Below are positions 1-12,166 of a stretch of 64,000 nt of DNA, one piece after another (the stretch's first letter is position 1; every line of letters begins with the position of its first letter). A program made the translations under genes and the position numbers. The notes beneath the pieces were generated by a model. That model had not been told where the DNA came from. It saw only the letters and a list, made by a program, of their open reading frames with translations, and did not search any database. The DNA is taken from assembly GCA_006384855.1 (NCBI GenBank), contig VCJN01003436.1, forward strand, positions 1-64,000. The letters run 5' to 3'. Source of the stretch: Tetraselmis striata (Eukaryota; Chlorophyta; Chlorodendrophyceae; Chlorodendrales; Chlorodendraceae).

Positions 1-1947
1 TTGTTTGTTCCCGTCAGTCTAGCTGAGACTGTCGCATAGGACGCCTGGGCATATATACCCCAGGTGTTATTGCGTGCTAACGATGCCGACGATTCGTAAC
101 GCGCCCACACCAATGCCTTTACTAGTTTAGCGGCATCGCGCGCGGCTAGTGACCTCCACTCAAGTGGAAGGTGCGCCCCCTCAGCTAGCCCTACGTTCGC
201 CCTAGCTACTCGATCTAACCACCGCACAGTCCCTGACGTCCACGTGTTAGGGCGCGCCCGACTTGGCTGATCTACTAAATGGGTCATGTATTCAAGTCGG
301 ATGCTTTAAGGAACGCCCGAGCCCGTGCCGCAGCGGCCGTAGCCTCTATGGGCGCAATATCCAATTCCCGCATCATCAGTGCAGTGGCCACCCCAGGGGA
401 GTTTTTACCTACCCCAATCAGGCACCGCAAGCACTGATTGAGTACGGTTTGTAATTTACTTGCGCCGCTAGTTCTATCCATGCCCCATACTTACATCCAT
501 AAGTTAAAACCGGCAGTACACAGGTTTTAAAAACCGACACTCACACATTAATAGGGATTATGTCCCGTCCACCGACTAATACCGAATCGATAGCGCGTCT
601 ACCCTTCTTAACCCGGTCGTCTACTATGTGTTGCATACCTAAATCCGACTTAATGACCGTACCCAAGTACCTATATTCATTTACAACCGGTACCCGTTCC
701 CCCCCAAGCTGCCATCGGGCAGCTTGTTCGCGTAACGCGGTCTCGTCGGAATATCGGCCTAATGCCATCACCCCACACTTAAGTACCCCAAACCCCATAA
801 AATGGTCCTCCGCCCACTGCGAGAAGTGGGCGAACATGGCATGCAGGTTATCGAACGAGCATGTGATACCAACAGCGTCGTCCGCGTATAACTGACCTGG
901 CACCCTTAGTGGTTGCCTTGCCCCTAATGTGTCGGTGCACCCTGGTACATCACACCCTAGATGTTCTACCCCATCGAATATATCGTTAATAAATATGTTA
1001 AATAGGATGGGGGAAGCGGGGCATCCCTGTCGGAGGCCACGCTCTATGGGTATGGGTCTGATAGTGTTCCCGGGGCCACCCCTGTCTTGACCCGTACCAT
1101 ACTATCCCTGTATAAAGTTTTAATGAAGGTAAGCATATGGCCCGTAACTCCTATGGCTTGTAGTTTTAGGAACAAAAGCTCATGAGGTACGGTGTCATAT
1201 GCCTTCCTAAAGTCAATAAATCCCGCGTACGTGGGTAGACCTGCCGCTTGGCGACGAGCCGCGATATCGAACAAGCTGGCGACTTGCATGGGGCCCTTCT
1301 CATTCCGCATAAAACTCGCTTGCCAACGGCGGATTATCCCTTTAGCTTGGCAAACGTCTTGCAAGCGTTGGGAAATGATGATCATAAGGAGTTTCATAGC
1401 GGCACTCATAATCGAAATACCCCTATAATTGTCCATAACGGTCGCGTCGACTTTCTTGGGCACCGATACTATGGCCGAGCTACGCCACTGCTGGGGGATA
1501 TAGTTCTTAGTCCATATCCCGTTAATCAAGGCCAGCAATGCCTTGCCAAAATGGCTATTTGGGGCGTATGTCGCCAAATTTTAAAGCCTTTGCAGTGATC
1601 CCATCCTGCCCCTGGGCCTTATTATTTTTTAAACGCCTAAGGGCCTTGACTAGTTCCTCCCAAGTTATATGCCCATTAATCCCGTTAAGTGCGGGGGCAA
1701 TGGGTGGCCATGTACCGTGGCGGTGTTCCCACGCCGCACGGTATATCGCAACCCGTTGTGCTAGGGGGTGGGGGTCACGCAGCAGCTTCCCGATAGTGCC
1801 GCGCCCAGCACGCATTGATTTCGCCCGGCTCGCTATGAAGTACCCCCGATACCGGATCGCGTACTGGTTGGTCGTTCGCGCCCTCGTATGAACCCTGCCC
1901 CTTACGGAGAGAGCGCGCCCACTTCCAGAACTCCCGTCTCCCACCAC
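1..1947 (-). pseudogene. LINE reverse transcriptase and C-terminal region, three frames
   Basis: RT domain of the LINE. Segment 1947-1555 carries the N-terminal KNNKAQGQDGI motif. Segment 1577-1044 carries PKK, the DNYRGISI motif and FIDFRKAYDTV, the first catalytic aspartate block. The GLRQGCPASP motif (about 1045-1015) lies in a different frame, so there is an indel near 1060-1085. Segment 903-541 carries the catalytic YADD and the YLGTVI motif. A further segment reads VLPVLTYG (about 510-485) and continues as 481-284. Another frame, from about 250 to base 2, stays open to the edge with a typical post-RT LINE composition (WLDRVARANVGLAE). The breaks mean it cannot make one protein as it stands. 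Confidence 0.8.
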
Positions 1948-2416
1948 CCTTCTTAAAATCCTGAACCGCTTTCAGCACGGCCCGCTCCCTCTAGCGGCGG
2001 CGGTTATTACGTACTAGTGTCCGGACCCTATGCCGTGCCGCAGCATAATGTGCCGACGCTAGAGCGGCATCCCGAGGGCCCCTAGTCCCCCGGCACGCCA
2101 TAAAAGCTATGCGCCGACGATTAATCGCACCTAGGATAGACCGTTGCAGCGGCGGCCCTAGGCCACGACGCCTGGGCTTGGTAACAACCCCTACCCCACG
2201 CGCCGCCGACCTGGATAAAGTATCGCCTGGATAAAGTGGTCGGCGCCGGTGTCTAGGGATCCCCCCCCTCCCGAGGGCCCGCCGTCTACATGTGGGTCAT
2301 CTAGAGGGGTGAGCACCGCGAACGGATTAGCGGTGACAAAATCGTGGAACGGCTTGGGCCATTCAGAGGGAGAGTCACCGTGGGCCGGTTTGGGAATGGA
2401 CCTTGCATATAGGCGT

Positions 2417-3262
2417 TCATGCAGGGAGGTGGACATGCATCCTCACGGATGGCGCCCATGGGGAAAGAAGACATGACAGGGAAGTGATCGGAGGTGTCCC
2501 AAGAGTAGTCCACCCATGCCGAGGGCGAGAGAGGGGGGGGGGGCTTATGGTGGGAGGCCATGCGATGAAATGGTCGAGAACGCGGCAGCTGCCCCTCCGA
2601 CAAGTACCCCGTTCGCGCGCCGATGCATCCCGCGGCCACATGGGCTTACCGCCGGGAAGGCACCGCCAACGCCTGAGTAGAGCAGTCAACTCCCTTTCAT
2701 CCATGTTCCAATCCCCCCCCACCACGATCATATCCCTCGGATAACTCGTACGAAGCCGCGCCAACTCTTCGCGCAGGCGGTCCCGATACGGTTCCCCCTG
2801 TGAGCCGGTGGGCAAATAGGCCGAGATAAATATAGTGGCCGCGGAGTCACTGCAACCCCCCCCCCCCCCCCCCCCCACCCGGACACAGGTCCAACATGGG
2901 TGGGGCGCGCCGACTGCCCGCGCCCGGTACGGCGACCGGACTAACACACAACACCCACGTTCCGATGCAACGCGGTCCCCGAACGAATAGTAGTCAGAGT
3001 ACCCATTAAAACGCACTCGCATATCGGTCGCCCTAACCGTGGTCTCTTGAACGAGCAGAACATCTACATATCGCTCGATCAGCAGCGCGCCAACATCCTC
3101 CACCTTAGAAGACAACCCATTCACATTAAGCGTCGCAACGCACAGGCAAGGGCATGGGCGGTCATGGGAGGGAAGGGAAAGGGCAAGGGCTGGGAGGGAG
3201 AGAGAGGGCGGGCGGCGTGGCGATCCCAGTACGAGCGGTGTTCCCGCAAGTACCACCCCCAC
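2417..3262 (-). pseudogene. LINE apurinic-like endonuclease domain, frameshifted near its end
   Basis: APE-type endonuclease that would nick target DNA for LINE integration. Visible motifs in order are TLNVNGL, LLVQETT, SAYLPTG, GGDWNM and DHFIAWPP. The final catalytic block, SDHFPV, is present but in another minus frame (segment 2301-2639). The switch falls at an 11-G run at 2533-2543, so a homopolymer indel broke the ORF. A 21-base C run (2856-2876 on the plus strand) lies inside the domain and reads in frame as seven glycines just before CSDSAAT. The upstream minus frame 3558-3121 overlaps its start and may be the end of an ORF1-like region. Confidence 0.8.
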
Positions 3263-3560
3263 CGGCCCGCAAAACGTTGTAAACGCTCGCGGACATGCGC
3301 ACCCTGCCCTTGGGTATAATACACATCAAAGCGCACTAGCCCATCCCGCTGCAACACACGATCGATCTTCGGAATGGCCGAGGGCCGGCTATTAAACGCC
3401 CGATCGACGCGGCTCCAAAAGGCAAGTAGTGGCGACGGGTCCCCCCAACAACACACACGACGCAGGGACGCCCCAACGCCCTCAGCCAGGTGCCCAACCG
3501 TCCAAGGGCGAACCCCCGTCACTATGACGGCTGCACCCGGTGGCGCGCGGTTGCCCATAT

Positions 3561-3915
3561 CGGGGCCAACCCTACTGGAGCTACGGTTATGTTATACCAG
3601 GCAGGAAAACTCGGTAATGCGGTAGGGTCCTGGCAAACATTCCCTAGCGCGAGGTACAAGGGTTACGGATCCCCGAGTCGCCGGCCGGACAGGGCCGACA
3701 GCAAGGGGCGGATACCGCTCGGTTAAGGACTAGTTTTTACGCGATGGGGCGCTAAGGCCTGCCGGTTTGACCGTGGGAGGGCGGGCGGGCGGGCTGGGGC
3801 AATCGTGCCTGCGAAACGGAGCCGGGTTGCACCAAGAATCCTGTCCCGACCTCGTGGCGTCATGTCCTGGCCTTTTCTGTCCTCTGACTTGTCGGCGGGG
3901 CGAGGGGGGCGGGGG

Positions 3916-3951
<36 letters not shown>

Positions 3952-4449
3952 CTCGACGCAGACAAAAAATTGTCGGTTAGTCCCCTAACCGCGCGACCGA
4001 TCGCGGGATCCTCGCCGATACACGCAACCGCGACAACCGGTGAAACCCGCAAAGCTGCGCGGCTAGTCCCGAAGGAGGGCCGTTGGAGTCCTGATGATCG
4101 GCTGGCTGGCTGACTGGCTGGCGCTGGGGCGCTGGGGGGCTGGCGGGCTGGCGGGCTGGCGCGCGCCTAATAGCAGATATGAAGGGCGGCGATTCGCGTA
4201 AAGTACAGTGACTCGTGTACTCGTGTCGTACTTTGTGCACTCGTGACTACCGAGTACCCGCTACTCGCTGTAGCACTTTGATGCAGGGCTCCGCTGCCGT
4301 ACTCATCCTTACCGCCAAGTTTAAAGTACTGTGACGCCTAACGTTAGACGCGATATATACAGGCGACTACTCGCGCCTGGTAGTCGTTAAATGCGGTTAA
4401 GCGGACCCCGTTTCGACGAGTGATATTATAGCTCTTCGCAGCACGCCGA
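3561..4449. other. No gene seen; contains the longest poly-G run
   Basis: I see no coding signal here. It holds an uninterrupted G run of 35 bases (3917-3951) and a G/C-rich simple repeat built on ctggctggcgg units (about 4098-4160). Proline- or glycine-rich ORFs over these tracts are low-complexity artefacts. Confidence 0.6.
3917..3951 (+). repeat. Poly-G tract (35 nt)
   Basis: Longest of many pure G or C runs in the window. Others of 18 nt or more, by my reading, are 2856-2876, 9939-9968, 10105-10126, 10998-11017, 15058-15082, 22504-22529, 34268-34294, 35534-35553, 42227-42244, 44163-44181, 45024-45042, 46958-46978, 49240-49268, 49577-49595 and 57805-57828. Exact lengths depend on sequencing of homopolymers. 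Confidence 0.9.
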
Positions 4450-4570
4450 GTCAACTCGCCGCGCCATCGGCACCGCTACACGTCCCGCCTCCTAGAATCT
4501 TTTTCAACCTACCGTATCAGCAGTATCCCAGGCTGCCACTCGTGTTTGACGAGTATCGGGTCACTATGCC
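4450..4570 (+). repeat. Direct repeat, copy 1
   Basis: About 120 bp starting gtcaactcgccgcgccatcg, repeated with scattered differences at 4857-4978. The spacing is about 407 bp. No coding content is seen. Confidence 0.85.
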
Positions 4571-4856
4571 TTGCGAACCTGACGGCCGCTCATCTTGCAA
4601 TCTTGATTCTATGAGCTTCATTTGCCCAACCGCCGCCGCGGGTATGGTTCGGGCAGCCGCCACAGTCCATCCCAACTAAGTTTCAAGGTCTTTGTGAGCA
4701 TCTTAGACATATATCTGGAGATGTTTTTGCGTGTGGGTGTGTTGTTGCTTTCTGGGCGTCATGATCGCGTCTCGATCGCCTCGCACCCATATGGCCCGCC
4801 CTGCGTCCCTCGTCTCCGCCCGCTGTCGCACTATATTATGGCTTCTCGCACTTTGA
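4571..4856. other. Spacer between direct repeats
   Basis: Nothing recognised. A short plus frame beginning at 4622 has no recognisable domain. Confidence 0.4.
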
Positions 4857-4978
4857 GTTAACTCGCCGCGCCATCGGCACCGCTACACGTCCCGCCTCCT
4901 AGAATCTGATTTCAACCTACCATATCAACAGTATCCCAGGCCGCCCCGCGCGTTTGACCACTATCAGGTAACCATCCC
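4857..4978 (+). repeat. Direct repeat, copy 2, abutting the palindrome
   Basis: Second copy of the 4450-4570 repeat. It ends within a few bases of the left edge of the large palindrome (4982). The repeat and the fold-back may therefore belong to one composite element, or the palindrome may have inserted at the repeat boundary. Confidence 0.8.
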
Positions 4979-4981
4979 TCG

Positions 4982-5807
4982 CCAGTGGCAAATGTCACGA
5001 GATTGAGGATGAAATGATAAATCAGCAGTGCACGTACCCGTATATTACACAACGTGCCGCGCGCGCCATTCCTGCTGGGGGCGCAGGCGCGCGCCTAGAA
5101 TATAAGTGCGCGCGCGTCCCGCCGGTTCGGGTCTCGCTCGGAGGAATATACTATCAGCAAATATAGAAACGCCTGGCGGCTCGCCATGCTCACCGTCGTG
5201 TATACGTTTCGTCCCCGACCGGCATACCTATTCCGCATGGCTCTCCAACTAGCCTCCGTCCCGGTAGCCGTAGGTACGCTCCCACCCCGATGCCCAATGC
5301 ACCCATGTCGCTTGTCTTTACGACCTCCATGCTCGTAGTTTCGATATTATCAACTACCGATGAGGCGACGAGTAACGCCGCTGGTCCATCTTGCGAGATG
5401 GGTCAGGGGCGTTATTACTCGTCGCGGTAGTTGAAAACCTCATCGACACAATGGGCACTATTAGCAGGTCGGAAAGACAAGCGACACGGACAGGGTGGGC
5501 GGCGAGGTGGGAACGCACCTATGGTTACTGGGGCGGAGGCTAGGTGGAGAGCCATGCGGAATGGGTATGCCGGCGGGTGAAGACATGCAGTGGTAATCTG
5601 GTGACAGTGAGCATGGCGGTGAGACGCCCGGCGTTTCTATATCTAGTTGTAATAATCCTCTAGGCGGGACCTGAACGGGCGGGGCGCGCGCACTATCTTG
5701 CTTGCCGTCCCAGTGGCAGGAATGGCGCGCGCGGCACGTCATAATATACGGGTACGTGCACTGCTGATTTATCATTTCATCCTCAATCTCGTGACATTTG
5801 CCAGTGG
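4982..5807. mobile_element. 826-bp fold-back element (long inverted repeat)
   Basis: Two arms of roughly 410 bp are reverse complements of one another with little or no spacer. Matching points checked: ccagtggcaaatgtcacg at 4982 against cgtgacatttgccagtgg ending 5807; atcagcag (5021) against ctgctgat (5761); gtcgcttgtcttt (5308) against aaagacaagcgac (5473-5485); aactaccg (5352) against cggtagtt (5425). The centre is near 5394, around ccatcttgcgagatgg. Paired coordinates sum to 10784-10793, so only small indels separate the arms. No ORF of note. This is the structure of a fold-back transposon or a hairpin-RNA source locus. No convincing target-site duplication was found. Confidence 0.85.
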
Positions 5808-8800
5808 AAAGCATCTCAGCCGAGACCTTCGCTGTCATGCCACAAAACAACAATTGCACATTCCACGAGGTCCGGCAAATGTGCCATGTGGGTGTGTGTA
5901 TCTATGGATGTGATAGCGGTGAAGACGCAATGACGTGTTGCTATGATATTGATTCCAGATTGCAAAAGGACCGCGGCTCTACGAGGGTTCTCTGCGCAAT
6001 AATGAATACCCAAACAACACGGACTACCGATTGTCAGCCAACATCATGGCGGTTGCAAACAAAGAGGAGTACATGACCCTCCTAGTGGTCGCTACCCGCA
6101 GGTGCTGTGTCGCCAATGCCTAGCTGTGTCCAGTGCTGCCGCCCGCCCCCTCTCCAACACACACACGGCGCTACCCATGATAGCATGTTCTATCAGCGAT
6201 GCATGGCGGGCTTTGTCATTGGTAGTAACAAGTGCTCCATTAGCTGCTTGTTTGCAATGGATCCTGAATTGTCGCAAGAGCAATGCGGCGCTGCCTACAT
6301 CCCGCTGCTGCCGGACTACAAAGTCAAACTTGGGAAGCGAGGGGGGCAGTCAAGGAAGCGACGGAGGTAGCTGATCAAAGGCTCGCGGCGGGGTGAAGGT
6401 GCGGCCCTGCCTTGCCACATAGATCGCCCAGCGCGCAGCATGCATGGCATTGGCATGTGCTCATGTATCATTGCCACAACTTTCTTCTCCGCCTGAACCG
6501 CCACCTTGATATCAACCTTTGTGCTTATGGCTGTCCACATGCTGCGATGTGTCTTAAAGAACGACACGAGGATGGCGAGAAGGTCTTCATCGCTGACACC
6601 CGCAAGCGACTGCTCAACAGTTTGTGCGCTAAAAGCTACTAATGCTGCCGCTGAAACTGTTGTAGATGCATGGTATGTGCAATCAGAGCTGGGGTACTAT
6701 ACACCCCACTAGTGGCCGTAGAGAGTTGCAAATCTGGTATGGAGATCAAGCCGCTGCAGCCTAACCCATGGCTAGTAATATGACGGCGGGGAGGGGGGGG
6801 GGGAGGGGGGGGGGGCGCTTGCCATCCTCATTCCTGCTGGCATCCATTAGCTTGCATATTCGAGCCGCGCGGCCCACAGTGAACATGATCGTAGGCTGTC
6901 CATGGCGCAGGCCTTGGCGCCCATCTCCGAGCTCTGCTGGTGCATCAGCCGCTGCGCCGTCGGCGCCAGTAGGAGGCTCACCGCCACCAGCGCCCGCATC
7001 TACCGCCAGTGATGCAACCGCATTCGCACAGGCCTCGCCACCCGGAGTTGCAGCGCTCCTAACGCCGAGGCCGTCCGATAGTCCTGCGGATTGCCGGCCG
7101 TTAGGACGCTGAGGGCGCCTGCCGACCAGTCTCTCCATCTGGCGGCGCTCGGCCTCCTCCTCTGAGTCCCCGAAAAATGATGCCGCGACTAGCCTAGCGA
7201 AGGCCAGGAGGCGAGACGATTTCTCACGCAAATGCTCGTTGGCATGGTGCACTCTCTCGTCTTCTTCCTCGGCACCCGTCAGCTCCGTCGTAACAATCCC
7301 GAACCGCTCCGCCTACCGATCGTATTTGGTGCTTATATGCTTGGTGCGATATACAAAGCTTCCGCCACTTGCTGTCCGATGCCTCAACGGTGAGCACGAG
7401 CTCCCCGTAATGCGCATTTAACTCTTTTAGCTTGTTGAGCTGCGCCGCGGTCTTGCTCATTTGCTGCTCGAGCGCGGCCTATAACGATGCGACACTGCCC
7501 TTTAGCTTTATCACCTCCCGGCTGTCCTATTGCGGCCCGATGTCGCCGTTATCGCCCTCTCCACAAGTCGCCGCGTATGGCTACTCGATAGCATCGGCCT
7601 CTTCTTCCTCTGTCGCCCATTCCGTTCCTTCGGGTGGTTCGGCTCTCGCCTTTGCTGCCGCATGGGCGCCAGCCGCCAAGCTGTCGAGCGGCTGTTGCGC
7701 TTCGCCCACGCCGGCTCACCCTGTCTTCCGCCCACCTTCCGTTTTTCCGCTTGTCATTCGCCGCTGATGGCGTGGATGGTCTCGTGGTCTTGGGCATGCT
7801 GCACAACGGTTGTCTCGTCGTCGAGACCCACCCGACCGCGAGCGTTGTTGGCTGGATGGGACTGGCATGCATGTTAATATTCGCGCGGGAAATCTTTCGT
7901 GACGCCGGGTATCTCCTGGCAATAGGAAGACCGCGTATCACCTGGGCGTTGATCGATGAGTGCTGCACATGGTAGTCGCCCTGACCGCGGTCTACGCCGT
8001 CAACGTGTATACTAATGCGTAAAGAGCTGAGAATTTGATTATTACATGGTTCGTACATTTATGTTGCGATTAAAACCTCCATTTGGGGGTCGTTGAGTGA
8101 GCCGTTTGCCACTAACTTGCAAGATTACGGGGTAATTAAAGGGTAATACTACATGCTAATTACGAGGTGGACCGGGAGGCCAGTGAAGGGTGAGATAGGG
8201 CCGTCACAACAACATCAGGGCGCACTATTTGGGTGTGCGCTGAGCGAAACGCAATCATGTTGCCCACACAACAACACAATACACAACAAGCCGACACGCA
8301 CAAATTTCAGATATGGTTCTTACCTGCATGTATAGACCTTGGCATGCATACCGAAGGCCCTGTGGAGGGTGCCCCACGGTGCCTGCCGGCAGCGGTTGGG
8401 CTGATTGTGCCTCGCAAACTGCAAAAAAACGGAACCGGTCAGCCAACCGCGCCGTGAGCCCGGGGGCTGCTCTAGAAGAATTGTACGCAACAGCACGCCC
8501 TCAAACTCGAGCACGGCGGCACTCTTCCTTGGGGCACAATTGTTGTAGCGACTCATCATGGCAGAGTGGGCTTGCGGTTCGATGGCGGCGGGTGGGGTAC
8601 CGGGAAGTGTAATGTGCCCGCCGTAGCATCATCATCGCACCCTAGTTGGGCAACGTTGGCAACGGTATGCAGCATCAAACCGTATACGGGCACGCCGTAG
8701 CAATCCTGAATCGCCGATTTTAAGCATCACCGAGCGGATGCGCCGTGTAATCCACCCATGTATATTCAGTTTATCATCTGGAATAATGCCTAATGTACTC

Positions 8801-9840
8801 TTTTCAGCCGATGAGCCATCCACGACATGACAACCGAGCATACACCGCACGCCCCGAACCATGCCGAGCGCAGCAAATGGCGCAAGTGTACTGTGCCCAA
8901 TACGTCATGACCGAGAGCCAAAGCCGCTTCTATCCCCGCCAGCCGTCTCGCCACCACCAAGCAATCATGGCGGCCGACACACGGCCGAAGCTTGCGGTCG
9001 TAATGGTTACCGTTCGCACGATCTTTGTCGCTCGGGCGAGGCGAGGTCGTGGCGAGCAACAAGTGGACCCTCCGTAGCTCGATGTGGTTGGAGAGAGACA
9101 ACGCTACCTTGTTGAAGGAGCATCGTGCTTGAGGGAAGGGCTTGATGTCCTGAGGGATTGTGGAACCCAAAGACTGTAGCACGCCCATGGTCAGCTACTC
9201 AACGCGCGCTTCCACCGGCGAGGCTCCTCCAAACCGCGAGGATGGTGAACCACACAGCGTGGCGGCACAACTGAGGGCATGCGGCCAAGGATGCGATGTA
9301 GGAGGCTCAGGACAGTCAGGAATACATATGTGGAGGCCAACCCCTTGCAGAAGACCACCTCTGCCACAAGGTCTCCTCTTGTGCCGATGACCGAGAATAC
9401 CACTTGCATGTAGACTGAGGCTCAATATTGCGCCAAGCGAGGAAGGCATTCTCTTGTGGCATCTTCGGGTGATGACACATTTTGAATTTTCCACCTGCCA
9501 CGGCCAAGCACCGCGGCCGCTCGGCCGTCACGTTGTTGAGAGCAGTTGCCAACGATGTCCCCGGACGTCGTCGGAGTTCGGAAGTGAAGGCGGGAAAAAC
9601 AACCCCCTGCACCCTTGGGCCTACGGGGAAAATAGTTTAAGTATAAAACTACCCCGCCGATAACCGCATGCTCACCGATACTGTGCATCACACTAGAACC
9701 GGATCGCCCGACGCACGGCAACCACGTGCCCACGCTCTCGGCCGAGGTCACCGCCCGAGGGCTTCTTCTTGGGGCCCGTGCGCGGGTGGGTTTATTACAG
9801 CCGCCACCGTGCGAGGTTGTTCCGAGCATTGTAACGTTCC
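5808..9840. other. Unassigned 4-kb stretch
   Basis: No gene is supported. Two minus-strand frames (7460-7224 and 7252-6761) read like a charged coiled-coil remnant (HLREKSSRLLAFARL, then EEEAERRQMERLVG). They could be a decayed transposon accessory protein, but I cannot name it. The rest holds short overlapping frames on both strands without domains. Confidence 0.4.
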
Positions 9841-9939
9841 ATGTACCGAGCAGGTCGCACCGAAGTACGAAAACACGATTTTAGTTCGAGCAGCCCTCGC
9901 GAGTAGGCTGCTCCCAACCAAGTCGTACGGACCCCCCGC

Positions 9940-9970
<31 letters not shown>

Positions 9971-10330
9971 GGCCCTTCCCCACCCATATGCGGATCGCGG
10001 AGAGGCCGGCGCCATGCCGAGGGCGTACATGAATAATTTTTAGCAGCCCCCCGTACATGGCTGCTGCCTGGCGGTATCGGGACTACTATGAGTATTATTT
10101 GATACCCCCCCCCCCCCCCCCCCCCCGGTAGGACTCCCCAGTCGTCGCATGATCCGAGGACCCGCAACAACCGGCCACCCCGCTCAGCCCCATGCAGCAC
10201 CCAGCCGGGCACGTGTTTTAGGCGGGGTTACCAGCGCCCACCACGTGGAGGTGGGGTTGTGCCGCCTCGCAAGCCGCACCCATGATCCTCCGCTTTTGGT
10301 GGGATGCCACATGGCGGCTGGTGCCTTGAT
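9841..10330 (+). repeat. Dispersed ~470-bp repeat, copy 1
   Basis: Shares extended similarity with 12167-12620 in the same orientation. Common blocks include cctcgcgagtaggctgc, gcagccccccgtacatggct, ccgtcgcatgatcc-like text and ttaccagcgcccaccacgt. Copy 1 carries two long C runs (9939-9968, 10105-10126) that are absent or much shorter in copy 2. It could be a non-coding transposon or an LTR. Confidence 0.8.
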
Positions 10331-12166
10331 GACACACTTAATGTAGGTGTGATGGAATGCCTCTTGAGCATGGCATCAAAGATGGCAGCAATTCATTCAT
10401 TCGGAATGTGAAATTTCATAGTGTGGCCTCATCGCAAGGAATGCAAAGCAAGGGGGCCAAATACCACGTCGTCAGCTCTGCAACTAGGGTGCATGGTTGT
10501 GGGCGCGACGTCAAAACATGCAGCTAATAGGGTTGCTCACAAAGCTACAACATGCAACACAACACGTAGGAAGCGTGCTAGGGCAGCAAAGGACATGTAA
10601 GACGGAATGTTGCATTGATTTGTGACCCATCTTGACAGATTACAACTGCCGCCCATTGAAATTGTGGGTCGGCCTTGGCGGGGAGGGGGGGGGGGGGGGA
10701 CAGATCAATCAGTGGGATTTTGTGCCCTAAATGCAGAGGCCCTTTCGATTTGCGGCGTTGTGTATTCCTTTGATACTTGAAGCATGCTTGGCCGATCCGC
10801 GCCTAGGGCATTCGGAGCTACGCAAATCTCCCAAACAAGGATATGCTGATGGTCTCACAAGTCGGTGGACAGCAAAATCAATGAAATGAGTCTCCTAAGG
10901 CAAGCCAGAAAGAAGTGTAAGCAAGTGTGTTTTAGGTACCCCCCCCCCCTCTGATCCGAACCCCCCCCCCCCCTGATCCGAACTCCCCGCCCCCCCACCC
11001 CCCCCCCCCCCCCCCCCTCCATAAGTTTTGTAGCTAACTGATGTACTGTGTAAAGTACTATCAACATTAGTGTCCAGTAGGGAAAAAGAGTGCCGCAATT
11101 GTCCATATATTCTGAAGGGGGCAGCTGCCACACACGCAGGTGTGCATACCAAGGCATGAGGGCAGCATTCAGAGAACAAACCACATGATTGCAGAAATTG
11201 AAATTGAAATTGATTACGTGACTGTTTGCTGCTCTCTACCGCCCAGACCGGGTTCCTCTTAGAGCTTGCCATCTCTAATCATAGTAGGAAACACATATAG
11301 TGCAATTTCAGATTCAGCCTTCCAGCCATTCTCTTTCGTTTCCAAGCCCCGCCTCCTTCCATCACGTGATAAGTAGGTGTGTTATTTTCGGATAACTACG
11401 GGTAGTCGCCAGTACGCGCGACTACCGCTAATTGGCAGTACGGGGATTACGAATGCATTATTCGCCCCGCCCCCGAAATAGGTTTCCTATACATTGGCGA
11501 TGCACCGCCACCGCGCAATCTTCGGTCGTCGTGCGTCTCGGCTCCACCTGCCGCCATCGCTGAACATATCCCGCAGGTTGCGGCCACCACGCCGGTTGTG
11601 GCGATCCGCCCGCCTCGGCCACAATCCGCGCCGATGCGGCCTCCGTCTCGCCCGCGCCTGAGCTCTTGCGGTAGGATCCCCAAGGGGGTATAGAGGGAGA
11701 AAGGCGGGCACCATCCCCCTCCCACCTCCTCCGGTCCGCGTGTCGTCGCTCCGTGGCCGGCAGGCCGATCCTGCTTGTCCGCGCGCCGCTCGCCTCCGCA
11801 GCGCGCCCCATCGTTGTAGCCGCCCGTCCATGGCCAGACCGATCTGACCGCCTGCTGACTCCTCCGGCTGCATGGCTGCCACTCCCTCAAGGTACTCCGG
11901 CTTCTGTCTCCTGGCATCTTAGTCGCTGCCATGCCCGGCCTCTCCGGCCCCGAACGCCCGCCCTGCCTTTCGGGAATTAAGTGCCGGGCTCATGTCTCCT
12001 CGCCCTCGCCGCCCTTGCCCGTTCTCACGGGACGGCTGAGGGTTTCCCGGGTGTTCCGAACGGGTCGGCCGCATGGCACCGCCGGACACTCCGCTTTACT
12101 AGGCCCGGGTTCGAGTGATTCACAGGTGGAACACATATATATGGGGGATACGCCAGATCTTCTGCA
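10331..12166. other. 1.8 kb between the two direct repeats
   Basis: No retrotransposon domain is recognised. It holds C-run clusters at 10939-11017. Three overlapping minus frames at 11447-11932 look like GC-rich chance ORFs. If the flanking repeats are LTRs this is a gutted interior; otherwise it is unrelated sequence. Confidence 0.4.

Larger units (their letters stand above)
1..3560 (-). mobile_element. Non-LTR retrotransposon (LINE, APE endonuclease + RT), frameshifted, cut by window edge
   Basis: A LINE read on the minus strand. From right to left it shows an upstream reading frame (3558-3121), an APE-type endonuclease (about 3262-2440), an RT (about 1950-540) and the C-terminal part after the RT. 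The parts lie in different frames, so the copy is not intact. The last frame stays open from about 250 to base 2, so the 3' end lies outside the window. The 5' boundary is not defined; I place it near the start of the 3558 frame. It belongs to the APE-RT class of LINEs, which copy themselves by target-primed reverse transcription. I cannot assign the clade (L1, RTE or other) by eye. Confidence 0.85.

Noticed and set aside
3723-4240. Proline- or glycine-rich ORFs over the poly-G run
   Set aside because: Translation of homopolymer and simple repeats only.
11447-11932. Three overlapping minus-strand ORFs of 117-161 codons
   Set aside because: All three frames are open at once in a GC-rich stretch and none has a domain; typical chance ORFs.
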